From JAHELQ01 sp964491915 (GTDB lineage Bacteria; Acidobacteriota; Aminicenantia; UBA2199): DNA of 64,000 nucleotides. Below, piece by piece: positions 16,230-25,289 of this stretch. The stretch covers positions 9,581 through 73,580 of the forward strand of contig CAZBHS010000029.1 in assembly GCA_964491915.1 (NCBI GenBank), read 5' to 3'. The first letter of the stretch is position 1, and each line of letters begins with the position of its first letter. Under the pieces are notes generated by a model. That model was not told the origin of the DNA and did not search any database. It was given only the letters and a program-made list of their open reading frames with translations. The position numbers and the translations under genes were made by a program.

Positions 16230-17113
16230 TTTTGTACATCTCCATAGTTTTCTGTTGGCTTGAAGAATGGATCGCTAGATTTAGCGGTAAAAAATTTATA
16301 GTTTGAGTATTTATAGATTGTCTTGATTCGGGTAAGCATATCCATTTGGACAGGTGGCGAAACACCTCTGCCAATATTTATCCGATTCGGTGTGATACTG
16401 GTAGAATATTTTTCTGAATAGGTGATTAGAATTTCGGTCTGTGATGGAAATCGCAAACCCTGCCGCTGGAATCCGAAATAATGAATGTCGTCGATGAGCA
16501 GATGCTCGATATTTCGGTCGTCGAGATTTTGCAGATGTTTGTAACCTCCGAAGGCCTTGGGGAAAAATTCAGTCTTAATTATGGAGAAGTCCTTGCAATC
16601 GATCCAGGCGTAAGCGAGAGCTTCCGGCGACGCAGTGTTTTTCAAGCGAATCAATATTTTGTAGGCTTTTCGTTTTAGGACCTTCTCTTTTTTTAGGATC
16701 TGATAGAGGTAGTTTTCTTGTGTATCTCCGGCAAATAAGTAGATAGGCACCATGGCGTTCTTAAACGAGAAGACGGCGATCCGGGATTCTCCAACACGAT
16801 TGATGCGGTACTCCTCAATTAGATCGCCATCCTTAATGATCTGGTATTCAGAATTGATTTTCGATCTTTTTTTATGCCAGGGGGAACGGTGGGATTTTTC
16901 AAAGTTTTGTCTAGCTTTGGCAATTATCTCTACGATTTGTTCATCACACAAAAAGTGGAACGCCGCATGCTTTAAATGGCGGCAATATTCAGCCGTTTTC
17001 CCCAGGACATCGGTCAATTCGTCGTTAACATCATGCTCTCGCCCGAAAGTGTCAAGAGGCCAGGATAGGATAAAAAGCAGAAAAATTAAAGTCAAAAAGT
17101 TTTTGGAAATCAA
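16226..17113 (-). CDS. Exported protein of unknown function, partner of the VWFA protein
   Basis: 295 residues with a signal peptide (LTLIFLLFILSWPLDTFG). The mature protein starts with a helix holding two cysteines (EYCRHLKHAAFHFLCDE), then a mainly beta region: EYQIIKDGDLIEEYRINRVG, LKRKAYKILIRLKN, YAWIDCKDFSIIKTEFFP, FPSQTEILITYSEKYS. The long curved beta-sheet pattern with an alternating 'Y-I-D-KDFSI-K-E' strand recalls the LolA/outer-membrane-lipoprotein-sorting fold, but I cannot confirm it. The stop overlaps the VWFA gene start, so the two are co-translated and probably act together at the cell surface. It is divergent from the second propeller copy. Confidence 0.6.
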   Translation of the reverse strand: MISKNFLTLIFLLFILSWPLDTFGREHDVNDELTDVLGKTAEYCRHLKHAAFHFLCDEQIVEIIAKARQNFEKSHRSPWHKKRSKINSEYQIIKDGDLIEEYRINRVGESRIAVFSFKNAMVPIYLFAGDTQENYLYQILKKEKVLKRKAYKILIRLKNTASPEALAYAWIDCKDFSIIKTEFFPKAFGGYKHLQNLDDRNIEHLLIDDIHYFGFQRQGLRFPSQTEILITYSEKYSTSITPNRINIGRGVSPPVQMDMLTRIKTIYKYSNYKFFTAKSSDPFFKPTENYGDVQK

Positions 17114-17250
17114 TCCTTTGCTCCCAGATTTAATAAGAAAATCATACTAATATATTTTAAGAATTTCAACCCCTAATTTTGTGATCTTTATATATATTGG
17201 TCCTCTTCTCTTAATTTCTTCAGTGGGATGGGGAAGGGGGGGGAACATCA

Positions 17251-17569
17251 ATGAAGTATTATTTGCTTGTTTTATCAATTTTGACGGTCATTTGGCCGGG
17301 ATTCGNNNNNNNNNNNNNNNNNNNNNNNNNNNNNNNNNNNNNNNNNNNNNNNNNNNNNNNNNNNNNNNNNNNNNNNNNNNNNNNNNNNNNNNNNNNNNNN
17401 NNNNNAAACCATCGACCTCTACGCCCCCAACGACAACCACATCGACACCTTCAAAATCAACATCCCCGGCAAAATTGCCGCCATCCACAACAACACCCTC
17501 ATACTCCTAACGCAAGACAAAAAAGGCTTCACGCATCTCCAGAGGTACCGGTTGCATATCACTGGTTAA
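17251..17569 (+). pseudogene. Beta-propeller secreted protein, copy 2, interrupted by a 100-N gap
   Basis: The first 55 bases are identical to copy 1 (13690), encoding the same signal peptide; then 100 N. After the gap the correct frame is TIDLYAPNDNHIDTFKINIP, GKIAAIHNNTLILL, THLQRYRLHITG, stopping at TAA 17567-17569. This differs from copy 1 at several codons, so it is a true paralogue, not a duplicate read. The middle of the gene (about 300 codons in the family) is missing; the 100 N is a placeholder. The gap sits exactly where the two copies become identical, so repeat-induced assembly failure is the likely cause. Confidence 0.65.
17306..17405. other. Assembly gap (100 N)
   Basis: Run of 100 N of conventional scaffold-gap length inside a repeated gene; true length unknown. 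Confidence 0.99.
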
Positions 17570-17977
17570 TGATATTTTCTGTTTGGATTATTAAAAAGGT
17601 AGAAGAGGGACGGACACCACCCTAGTATCTTACTGTCGTACATCCGTGTTAGCTCAATTTTCGAGCCCTTGATTGAGTTATGCTCCAAATTAAATTGAAA
17701 TGATTAAATGTTACTTTATACTAAAAAATGTGATTTACTAGGGAATGCTTGAGAGTATATTTATAAGCTACTTTTAGCTTCTTCTACAGGTTTTTGTGAT
17801 GCTATGTAAAATAAAGTGGTGCCTTCTAATTAGCTATGTTACCGATATGCTGTGATAGTCACATTCTTTAGGGTTGTATATCCTCGGGGCACTGTGTTAT
17901 AAAATAATAAATCCAATTGAGATGTTAAAAGAATTAAAAGGGATTTATGGACATGTTTGGTCGTGTAGAGAAATGAT
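17570..17977. other. 408-bp AT-rich intergenic boundary of the defence island
   Basis: Marks the shift from GC-rich host-like sequence to the AT-rich Kiwa/NACHT block. I see no gene, tRNA, integrase site or clear promoter; scattered TTGA and TAAAAT words are uninformative in such AT-rich DNA. Confidence 0.5.
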
Positions 17978-18547
17978 ATGAAGCCCAGGCTCTTTACTGC
18001 TATTGTACTTTTTATAAGTGCCTATTCACCTCTTTTTATAATTTTAGCTGTAAAAGATTTTGATTTTAAATCATCTCATCTGAAACATCCGTTCGCTGTA
18101 TATATTCTGCTCGCATTTACTATTCTTAGCTTATTTCTTCTTTTTCTGTCTGTTAAATTGCTCAGACGTGGGACTATGCCTGTAGAGGTAATAAATATTA
18201 ATAACCGTTCTGTTGATTTAATAAATTATACAATTCCATATATACTCTCATTTTTTGGATTTGATTTGTCAAAACCAGGAGATGTAATTTCGCTTTCTAT
18301 CTTCCTCTTCATCTTGCTTCTGTTGACATTGAAAACCCAATCTGTTTTTTTGAATCCGATATTAGCTCTATTTGGATATGGTTTGTATGACTTAGAATAC
18401 AAGTTTGATGGTAAAAAATATAAAACGACTACGATTTGCAAGTATGAAGTAAATGATGGAGACAGGTATTATTTAATTAAGCTGACTCGTTTTTTGTATT
18501 TTGTAACTAAAAAAGTGGAGGATGATGATGACGGAATTGAAGAATAA
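17978..18547 (+). CDS. kwaA: Kiwa anti-phage protein KwaA (membrane)
   Basis: 189 residues with four predicted TM helices: about 7-28 (TAIVLFISAYSPLFIILAV), 40-61, 75-95 and 105-130, then a soluble tail of about 60 residues rich in Lys/Tyr/Asp (YDLEYKFDGKKYKTTTICKYE). Length, helix number and the tail fit KwaA. Recognition also rests on the downstream partner, whose reading frame overlaps this one, the standard kwaA-kwaB arrangement. In Kiwa, KwaA is an inner-membrane sensor that responds to phage attachment or DNA injection and works with KwaB. The gene is very AT-rich compared with flanking housekeeping genes, as expected for a horizontally moved defence gene. The ribosome-binding site is weak (GAGAAATGAT). 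Confidence 0.8.
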   Translation: MKPRLFTAIVLFISAYSPLFIILAVKDFDFKSSHLKHPFAVYILLAFTILSLFLLFLSVKLLRRGTMPVEVININNRSVDLINYTIPYILSFFGFDLSKPGDVISLSIFLFILLLLTLKTQSVFLNPILALFGYGLYDLEYKFDGKKYKTTTICKYEVNDGDRYYLIKLTRFLYFVTKKVEDDDDGIEE

Positions 18548-19487
18548 ACTTAAGGAACTACAGAATTTGAATTTGAAAATGTGCTCAGCATCTCTTGCTA
18601 TAATTAATGAGTACAAAAGGGATAGGAAATCACATTACAATGTCATGTATGTAAAAATTAATGAGCCTTTGGAAAAGAAGCTATGCGAAATAGTAAAAAA
18701 TCAAATATCTTCAGCAAAAACAGTAGAAGAATATACTTATGATTGCCCTGATCCTGAAAACGATCAAGTGCGGGGTATAAATTATTCAGCAACAGATTTC
18801 TTTAAAATTATGGAAAAACTAAAACCGCTTCGCCCAGAAGTGGATGTTATTTCAGATGTAGACGAGTTGGTTAAGGCGAAGGCATATCTAATAATCTTAA
18901 GGGATCGAAATGGAATACAAATCGTAGGATTTAAAAACTTGCCAGAAAATTGGAAACTTAAAAAACAGAAAGGCCTTATACCACTTTTATTTAAAGATAA
19001 CCGATTTGAAAATATAGAAGGGGAGACTGTATTCAGTATTTCTAGTGCTGTGGATTTTTTCTACTATGATGAATATCTATTTATCTTGTCAAAAAAGGAA
19101 TTTGAGAGAGGTTTAAATTTTAGAGAAGGAATGCTTTCAAAAGCAGAAGAATTCTATGATGAGCTTGAAGAGGACAATCTTTTAAAAAATGTTGAGATAC
19201 TGAAAGATAAAGTTGGTGATAATATGAGATACTTACGTAAAGTCGCCACTATAAAGAATTTAGGTTATTACAAAAACGAAACTTTTATAAAACGTTGCAA
19301 AGAGGTTAGTGAACAAAAAAAATGGAACGTCCAATTTGAAAATGGCAGAATTGTCCTCACAAGCGAGAGCCTTGACGATGTTTTAACTATATTGCAGAAC
19401 AAAAGACTTTATAGTGAGTTATCATATGAGGATTTTGATGTGGAGAGTGTAAAGAAGGTCGCAAGTTTAACAGGTATTCAGAACTAA
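18528..19487 (+). CDS. kwaB: Kiwa anti-phage protein KwaB (DUF4868)
   Basis: About 319 residues. GTGGAGG precedes three consecutive ATG codons (18522, 18525, 18528); the last has the best spacing. Features of DUF4868/KwaB: an N-terminal mixed domain (LYVKI-like strands, YTYDCPDPENDQ), YLFILSKKEFERGLNF in the middle, then a helical segment LSKAEEFYDELEE, KVATIKNLGYYKNETFIKR, and the ending NGRIVLTSESLDDVLTILQNKRLYSELSYEDFDV. KwaB binds DNA and, with KwaA, blocks phage replication and late transcription. It overlaps kwaA by about 20 bp, typical of the system. A NACHT ATPase gene follows 73 bp downstream on the same strand and may be a co-transferred second defence module. Confidence 0.82.
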   Translation: MTELKNKLKELQNLNLKMCSASLAIINEYKRDRKSHYNVMYVKINEPLEKKLCEIVKNQISSAKTVEEYTYDCPDPENDQVRGINYSATDFFKIMEKLKPLRPEVDVISDVDELVKAKAYLIILRDRNGIQIVGFKNLPENWKLKKQKGLIPLLFKDNRFENIEGETVFSISSAVDFFYYDEYLFILSKKEFERGLNFREGMLSKAEEFYDELEEDNLLKNVEILKDKVGDNMRYLRKVATIKNLGYYKNETFIKRCKEVSEQKKWNVQFENGRIVLTSESLDDVLTILQNKRLYSELSYEDFDVESVKKVASLTGIQN

Positions 19488-19560
19488 ATTGAGTGAAAGT
19501 GCAAGATAAAATGAAGAAAAAGAGTAACTTCGAATATTTCTAAATTAAGGGATTAAATGC

Positions 19561-22131
19561 ATGAATATTCTACAAAATAGTAATTTGCGTTTGATACTAA
19601 TTGTTACTATTGTTTTTCCAATTACATGGCGCATAATAAGAAGAGTGAGAGAAGTGATCTGGGAATTGATTAGTTTCATATTAGAATGGATTATTGACAA
19701 GTGCCTAGGACGAATTAAACACGCATTAACCGCACTCCTCAGTGCCAGGCGATATTGCAAGATTCAGTTGAAAGGAAATAGCAAAGAGCTTAATGTACCT
19801 GCAAAAATTCCATTTTCGCTTAATACAGACACTGCTTTTGTCCCCCTAGTATTCGAGAAGTTTTCTGCGGGTGCAAATAATTGCAGTCAAGATGAAGTTC
19901 TTGAGTTGGGAAATAGAGTATTGATTATCGGAGATCCGGGAGCAGGGAAAAGTTCGTTAATAAAAAAATTATTTCGTGATTCTTGCAGAAAGGTCTTGAA
20001 AAAAACTTGGAAATCTGAATTTCCAATTTTCTTTGAGCTTAAGAATGTTGAAGTTCCGGCTGATACCACTAGTAACAGTAATTGGATTCTAGAACAAATT
20101 AGAATAGAATTAATGAATAATGGTTTTTATAAAATAGATGAATGCCTTGATAGCTATTGTAAATTAACGGGAGTCCTATTTTTTCTAGATGGGCTTGATG
20201 AAGTATCAAAGAAACACTATCCTGAAGTAAAGAAAGCTATTCTTAAGTTGTCCAATTATTTGAAACAGCATAGCCATAAAAATCGATTGATTATAACACT
20301 AAGATCTCAATTTTATCATTATGTAAAAGATGAATTTGCAGGTGAATTCCCTTTAACAATTTCGATAAAGAATTTCTCCACAGAAGATATTTATGAGTTT
20401 TTAACTCGATGGCCTTTTCAATCTAATAAAGAAGATAACATATCGAGAATATATAACAATCTATTAAAGGCCCATAGCTTTAGGGAAATATGCAGAAATC
20501 CACTTATACTTGCAATGTATGTAAGAGCGTGTTCGTTAGACCAAGTGGATACTACCTCAAATACAAGAACAGAGTTTTATTCAAAGATTATCCAGAACTT
20601 ATTAATAAATAGGCAACATCATCAAGATGGGACTATTCTCAATAAGCAGATTATCAAAGAAGATCGAGAAAGAATTTTAGAAACTCTGGCTTTGAAACAT
20701 TTGCTAGATCCTGAGCAAAAAATAAACGCTCTATGTTATAACGCTGCGATTTTAGATATCTCTGAATATTTTAAATGTTCCAAAATTTCAGCGAGAAATA
20801 TTTTTTTTGAAATTGAAAAAGATACAGGATTGATAAAAAAGGAGAATGGAGAGGAAACATTTAGATTTGTTCATCCAACCTTTGTAGAATTTTTTGCAGC
20901 TAAAGGGGCAGTTAAAAGGAGGCTAGATGGTTGTAGAAAACTTATTAACTATCATAGAGGATTTCTAAGTAGCAAAAATCCTTTTATAAAAAGTCGTCTT
21001 ATTGAAGTTATCCCTTTCGCATTTGGTTTAATTTGCGGTGAAGAACGTGCTAAGCTTTTGGATTCAATTGCGAAGATTAAAGATAATCAACTTGCTTTAA
21101 AATGCTTTTTAGAGGCAAAATTCTATTCCCATTCGTATTGGGCAGTATTATGCGAATCTGAATTAAATTATCTAACCCAATTATCTTCATTTAATTGGGA
21201 TGCTGAGTGGTGCCGTAGATTATATTTATTCTATGAAGTGGTAAATGACTCACTCGAAAGTTTGAGTATTTCTTCGATTTATCGAAAAGATAGGAAAATA
21301 TTTGATGACTTGTTTAAAACGCTTGCAAAAAAGAATTCTCAAAATTTAGAGAGGATTTATTCACTTTATGCAAAAGTGGATGCTCTAGCTGCATCAAGGC
21401 TTGCAGATTTTTATGGCGATGATTTATTCGAGGACTATCCTCGTTTAATTATCTCTAACTGCGACCAAGATTCTCTTTCTTCTTCAATGATTAAAAAAAT
21501 AGAAAACGAAAAGAGGAATGAAAGGGTATTGTACTATATATTATTGCTAGCTGAGGCGTCACTAAGATCAAGAGTAATAGCTAATTGGATGTATAGACTT
21601 GCTCCAATTAGCAAACTAGAAAAACTGATACCAACATTAAATAAAAACAAGTCTAATGAGAAACTTGAATATTTTAAGCCTTCGTTTCTACGTCAGTGTA
21701 TGTACTTCGCATTATGTGATCGTGCGGAATATTATTTGTCTGATAGATTGCCGTTATTAAGTTTCCTTTACTATCAATTCCCATTTTCAACAGTTCCTGG
21801 AAGAGGAATGTTTTGGGGAGTCATCCTGTATTTTTTGTTTACTGGAGTAGTAAGTGTTTTGTATTATTTCAATTTTGAAACAAAAACCTTTACTTTTTAT
21901 TCTATCACACAGCTATATTTGTTAATTTTTTATTTTCACTTGATATATGGGCATTTGAAAGAGTATATTTTTGAAATTGCATTTGCTGAACTATTTTTAC
22001 AAAACAACTCTAAAAGAATAAAAAAAAGAAACCTCTTTAGACTATTTAAAAACTACGATAGAAAACTCAGAAAAATAATTCGTAAAAGACTCGAAGAATT
22101 TGAAAAAAAAAGGCAATCTGAAATTCAATAA
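19561..22131 (+). CDS. Membrane-anchored NACHT-domain NTPase, probable defence protein
   Basis: 856 residues. An N-terminal TM helix (about 9-28, LRLILIVTIVFPITWRII) precedes the NACHT module: Walker A IGDPGAGKSSLIKKL (about 122-136), Walker B LFFLDGLDEV (about 206-215), sensor-like RLIITLRSQF (about 241-250), a winged-helix region, and the FVHPTFVEFFAAKGAV helix (about 437-452) seen in NACHT proteins. A helical repeat-like sensor region follows. Near the C-terminus two more hydrophobic helices (about 750-805: FWGVILYFLFTGVVSVLYY, YLLIFYFHLIYGHL) precede a basic tail. NACHT NTPases are STAND signal-transduction switches; bacterial ones protect against phage. An ordinary fused effector domain is not evident, so membrane association may be part of the response. 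It lies in the same AT-rich block as Kiwa, same strand. Confidence 0.8.
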   Translation: MNILQNSNLRLILIVTIVFPITWRIIRRVREVIWELISFILEWIIDKCLGRIKHALTALLSARRYCKIQLKGNSKELNVPAKIPFSLNTDTAFVPLVFEKFSAGANNCSQDEVLELGNRVLIIGDPGAGKSSLIKKLFRDSCRKVLKKTWKSEFPIFFELKNVEVPADTTSNSNWILEQIRIELMNNGFYKIDECLDSYCKLTGVLFFLDGLDEVSKKHYPEVKKAILKLSNYLKQHSHKNRLIITLRSQFYHYVKDEFAGEFPLTISIKNFSTEDIYEFLTRWPFQSNKEDNISRIYNNLLKAHSFREICRNPLILAMYVRACSLDQVDTTSNTRTEFYSKIIQNLLINRQHHQDGTILNKQIIKEDRERILETLALKHLLDPEQKINALCYNAAILDISEYFKCSKISARNIFFEIEKDTGLIKKENGEETFRFVHPTFVEFFAAKGAVKRRLDGCRKLINYHRGFLSSKNPFIKSRLIEVIPFAFGLICGEERAKLLDSIAKIKDNQLALKCFLEAKFYSHSYWAVLCESELNYLTQLSSFNWDAEWCRRLYLFYEVVNDSLESLSISSIYRKDRKIFDDLFKTLAKKNSQNLERIYSLYAKVDALAASRLADFYGDDLFEDYPRLIISNCDQDSLSSSMIKKIENEKRNERVLYYILLLAEASLRSRVIANWMYRLAPISKLEKLIPTLNKNKSNEKLEYFKPSFLRQCMYFALCDRAEYYLSDRLPLLSFLYYQFPFSTVPGRGMFWGVILYFLFTGVVSVLYYFNFETKTFTFYSITQLYLLIFYFHLIYGHLKEYIFEIAFAELFLQNNSKRIKKRNLFRLFKNYDRKLRKIIRKRLEEFEKKRQSEIQ

Positions 22132-22155
22132 TTTTTTTGTTTAAAACAAAAAATT
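22130..22155. terminator. AT-only bidirectional hairpin between convergent genes
   Basis: AATTTTTTTGTTT / AAAACAAAAAATT forms a long A:U stem with U-tracts in both directions, between the NACHT gene and the TlpA-like gene. Confidence 0.5.
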
Positions 22156-22163
22156 GTAAACCT

Positions 22164-23057
22164 CTACTCTGCTAGTAATTCTTCTATGGCTTTTTTTAGG
22201 GTTTTTTTGTCGCGGAGGGGGAGGCCGAAGTGGCGGAGGGTTCCGGTGCGGTCTATTAGCCAGTAGGAGGGGATGAGGTTGACGTTGTAGAGGCGGGCGG
22301 TGGGGTCGAACCAGCCTTTGTTGGTGAAGAGGAGTTTCCAGGGGAGGGGGGAGTTTTTTAGGAAGTGTTTGACGGGGGGGGGATTGGAGTCCAGGGAGAT
22401 GCCGAGGATTTCCAGGCCTTTGGAATTGAATTCGGCGTAGAATTCTTTTAGGTGGGGGAGGCCTTTGCGGCAGGGGGGGCACCAGGTGGCCCAGAAGTCG
22501 ATGAGGATGACTTTGCCTTTTTGTTTGGAAAGGGTGAAGGTGGCGCCGTCCATGAGGGTGACGGTGAAGTCTTTGGCGGGCTTGCCGATGCCGATGTTGT
22601 CTTTGATGCGGTTGATGGCGGCGTCGAGGCGTTTGTCGTTGTGGAGGGGTTTGTATTGTTCGTCGTTGAGCTCTGTGTAGGAGAGGAAGCCGCGGTCGAT
22701 GGCTTTGTCGAGCCAGAAGAAGGATTTGTCGAGGTCGTTCATTTTTAGGGCGATGGCCAGGATGTCGAGGCAATGCCAGGGGGATTTGCGTTTGGCTAGT
22801 TCGGCTCGCTTTTCGGCCGCTTTCAGGGCCTGGGGGTATTGTTCCAGCTTGGTTAGGGTTTGGAATTTCAGTTGATAGAGTTTGTCCGATTCGCCGTGCT
22901 CTTTGATGGCTTTTTCGACGATTGTCAAGGCTTTGGCGTGGTCTTTGGCTTTGTCGGCTCTCTTGTATTCCAGGATGAGGTCGTCGAGGGAGGCGAAGAG
23001 GCCGGCGGCCATAAATAGGATTAGGGCGGCGGTTAATATTGCTTTGAATGTGTTCAT
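22164..23057 (-). CDS. TlpA-family thioredoxin with N-terminal TPR region
   Basis: 297 residues from the ATG at 23057, chosen because AAGGAG lies seven bases upstream. Signal peptide FKAILTAALILFMAAGLFA. Residues about 20-140 are helical TPR-like repeats (LDDLILEYKRADKAKDHAKA, YPQALKAAEKRAELAKRK). From about 155 a TlpA/AhpC-TSA domain follows: IGKPAKDFTVTLMDG, VILIDFWATWCPPCRKGLPHL with the active-site CPPC, and the cis-proline LIPSYWLIDRTG. Members reduce or isomerise disulfides of exported proteins in the periplasm, often for cytochrome maturation. Coding-strand codons are markedly C-ending, like tpiA. Single-gene unit, convergent with the defence island. Confidence 0.85.
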   Translation of the reverse strand: MNTFKAILTAALILFMAAGLFASLDDLILEYKRADKAKDHAKALTIVEKAIKEHGESDKLYQLKFQTLTKLEQYPQALKAAEKRAELAKRKSPWHCLDILAIALKMNDLDKSFFWLDKAIDRGFLSYTELNDEQYKPLHNDKRLDAAINRIKDNIGIGKPAKDFTVTLMDGATFTLSKQKGKVILIDFWATWCPPCRKGLPHLKEFYAEFNSKGLEILGISLDSNPPPVKHFLKNSPLPWKLLFTNKGWFDPTARLYNVNLIPSYWLIDRTGTLRHFGLPLRDKKTLKKAIEELLAE

Positions 23058-23175
23058 CTCATACTCCTTGCTGTTGCTTTTTTGCGGGATCAAATTTCAA
23101 TTGCGGTTTTTATGATACCATTGGGGCTGTTTGAAAGTCAACCGGTGTTGTTATGTTAAAAAATAACTTAAGGTG

Positions 23176-23184
23176 TGGTATAAT
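23176..23184 (+). promoter_or_regulatory. Extended -10 promoter element of DUF4405 paralogue
   Basis: TGGTATAAT, 49 bp upstream of the GTG start and identical to the element in front of the first DUF4405 gene (11650). Confidence 0.5.
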
Positions 23185-23232
23185 TGGGGGTGATTAGTGA
23201 TGCCGGTAGGATTGGCAAAGAAGGAGGAAAGA

Positions 23233-24075
23233 GTGGATAAGAAACGGTTTGATTGGAAGAGTTTTATAAGCTTTGGATTGTTTTTTTCGTTTTTCGTGAT
23301 TGCGATCACTGGGGTGATGTTGTACATCGCGCCTCCGGGTAGGGTGGCCAAATGGGTGAACTGGGAATTGTTGGGACTGTCCAAAGAGGGGTGGCAAGCG
23401 TTGCATACTAATTTCGCTTACCTATTTATCGTATTGTCTATTTTCCACCTTTTTTTCATGAACTGGAAGGTGTTCTGGAGTTATGTCAAGAAAAGGGCGA
23501 ATACCGGGATTCACCGGAAGCGGGAATTGGCGGCCGGGACAATTTTGTTTTTGGTGGTGTTTTTCGGGACGTTGTTCGAGGTTCCACCGATGCAGACGGT
23601 GATGGATATTGGGGAATATTTTACCGAGTCGTGGGAGAAGAAAGAGGAGAAGGCGCCGATGCCCCATACAGAGGCGTTGACTGTTGTGGAGGTGTCTGAG
23701 AAGTTGGTGAAGATGTCTCCTGGGGAGGTTGTGGAGAAATTGGAAGCCGCCGGATTGGAGAATGTCGAGAAAGAGATGACCTTGAAGGAGATTGGGGAGA
23801 AAAATGGGAAATCTCCATTCGAGATTTATCAGATGATTCTGGAGAAGGCTGAGCAACGCACAATGGATTTGGGGACGTTGAAAGAGGGATCCGGGATCGG
23901 GCGGAAAACCTTGAATGAGATCGCGGCGTTGACGGGAATTCCTGTGGAGGCTTTAATGCAACGGTTCAAGGCGGCGGGCATCGAGGCGGCGCCGGGTGAG
24001 CAGTTGAAGGAGATCGCCGAGCGGGTGGACAAGACCCCGTATGAATTGGTGGAGTTGTTGAAGGGGAAAGAATAA
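23233..24075 (+). CDS. DUF4405 membrane protein with duplicated helical tail (paralogue of 11709)
   Basis: 280 residues. I choose the GTG at 23233 since AAGGAGGAAAG precedes it and the paralogue starts at the same point (DKKRFDWKSF vs KRFDWKSF). The membrane part is about 70% identical to the 11709 protein by eye, with the same histidines (ALHTNF, IHRKRE) and TM helices. The tail is longer: one unit ends MTLKEIGEKNGKSPFEIYQMI, a second (LNEIAALTGIPVEALMQRFK, then LKEIAERVDKTPYELVELLK) repeats the pattern, so the tail has been duplicated. These units look like small helix-turn-helix-like bundles. There is no Fe-S partner next to this copy. It is convergent with the TPR gene, 3 bp apart. Confidence 0.72.
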   Translation: MDKKRFDWKSFISFGLFFSFFVIAITGVMLYIAPPGRVAKWVNWELLGLSKEGWQALHTNFAYLFIVLSIFHLFFMNWKVFWSYVKKRANTGIHRKRELAAGTILFLVVFFGTLFEVPPMQTVMDIGEYFTESWEKKEEKAPMPHTEALTVVEVSEKLVKMSPGEVVEKLEAAGLENVEKEMTLKEIGEKNGKSPFEIYQMILEKAEQRTMDLGTLKEGSGIGRKTLNEIAALTGIPVEALMQRFKAAGIEAAPGEQLKEIAERVDKTPYELVELLKGKE

Positions 24076-24078
24076 GGA

Positions 24079-24936
24079 TTACCGGCAGTATTTTTCGATG
24101 GCTGCTTCGGCCTCTTTGAAGCCCAGGTCCAGCGCTTGTTTTAGTTCTTTGCAGCCGCCGGTCTTGAAATTCTTGTGGATTTTGGCCAAACCTTTGTAGT
24201 AGTAGATGGCGGCTTTTTCCTGGCCGCCGATAGTGTATTGACAAGCTTTGAGATCTTCCAACGCGCTGTAGTAGTCTTTTAGGTGGTATTTGGCAATACC
24301 CCGGTAGTAGCGGGATAGGGCCATGCCTTTGTTATGTTCCAGGGCTTTGTCGAAATATTGGACCGCTTCACCGAATTCTTCATCGTCGAACGCCAGGCGT
24401 CCTAATTGGTAATAGGCGACATGGTTGGTGGGGGCGAGGCGGGTGGCGGTTCTGAAATCTTTGCCGGCGCCTTGTGTGTCGTCCATTTTTAACTTTACGG
24501 CGGCCCGCTTGTTGTAGGCGTCGTAGAGTACGATGGATTTATCCGAGTCTTTGGTCACTTTTATGTAGAGGGTGTAGTCGTCGATGGCCCCCGCGAAGTT
24601 CTCACGGGATTTTTTCAAGTCGGCCCGGTCCCAGATGGCCTCGGCATGGCCGGGCTCGATCTCGATGGCCTGATCGAAATCTTGCATAGCTCCATCTTCG
24701 TCGTTGGTGCGCCATTTGGCGATTCCCCGCTGGTAATAGGCTTCGGATCGTTGGGGATCTTTTTTCAGCACCATGTCGAAAAACTGGATGGCGGTGTCGT
24801 AATGAGAGCTTTCCATCATGCGTAGTGCGGATTTGAAATCCCTCTCCAATCGCCAATCTTCATGGGTCTGGCCGGAAAGCATGCCGGCGCAGAGGAAGAT
24901 AACACTTAATGCTATCACTATTGTTCTCCGAATCAT
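24079..24936 (-). CDS. Secreted TPR-repeat protein
   Basis: 285 residues with a signal peptide (TIVIALSVIFLCAGMLSG) and at least five tetratricopeptide repeats: HYDTAIQFFDMVLKKDPQRSE, DEDGAMQDFDQAIEIEPGH, NFAGAIDDYTLYI, DDTQGAGKDFRTATRLAPTN, EFGEAVQYFDKALEHNKG and YYSALEDLKACQ (each cited as a short landmark). It closes with KELKQALDLGFKEAEAAIEKYCR. Probably a periplasmic scaffold for protein-protein contacts. AAAGGAGGACGCA precedes the ATG. No enzymatic domain. It stands alone between the DUF4405 paralogue and the RiPP precursor. Confidence 0.8.
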   Translation of the reverse strand: MIRRTIVIALSVIFLCAGMLSGQTHEDWRLERDFKSALRMMESSHYDTAIQFFDMVLKKDPQRSEAYYQRGIAKWRTNDEDGAMQDFDQAIEIEPGHAEAIWDRADLKKSRENFAGAIDDYTLYIKVTKDSDKSIVLYDAYNKRAAVKLKMDDTQGAGKDFRTATRLAPTNHVAYYQLGRLAFDDEEFGEAVQYFDKALEHNKGMALSRYYRGIAKYHLKDYYSALEDLKACQYTIGGQEKAAIYYYKGLAKIHKNFKTGGCKELKQALDLGFKEAEAAIEKYCR

Positions 24937-25289
24937 TGCGTCCTCCTTTTAATAGGTTATTTTAAGGGAAACCGAAAAAAGATGCAATCGGGGGAGGTAG
25001 GTGATGATAGCCCGGAGATAGATATTTGCGGTTAGTACGTAAAAGTTAAGAGTCAAAATAAAGACCTGTCGAAATTGTGATACTTAGGACGCTAGAAAAT
25101 TAAGCATTTACCGGCTTGAAGAAAATGTATTTATTTTATATAGCCTGATATACTGTTTGATACAACCGAATCACAAATTTATGGGTTGAAATGCTTGCCC
25201 TGGAATGATATTTGTATTTATTACACAGAGTGCAATTTATTTTTTAATAATAAATATCAGAATAGACTTGATAAAAAAAAGGAGATAGC
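24937..25289. other. 353-bp AT-rich leader region upstream of a RiPP precursor
   Basis: No gene. TGGAATGATATTTGTA at 25201-25216 is a degenerate sigma-54-like site (spacing right, -12 GC replaced by GT), 75 bp before the precursor start; weak. Confidence 0.35.

Noticed and set aside
17570..17977. Attachment site or integrase for the defence island
   Set aside because: No integrase, tRNA end or matching direct repeats found at the two borders.
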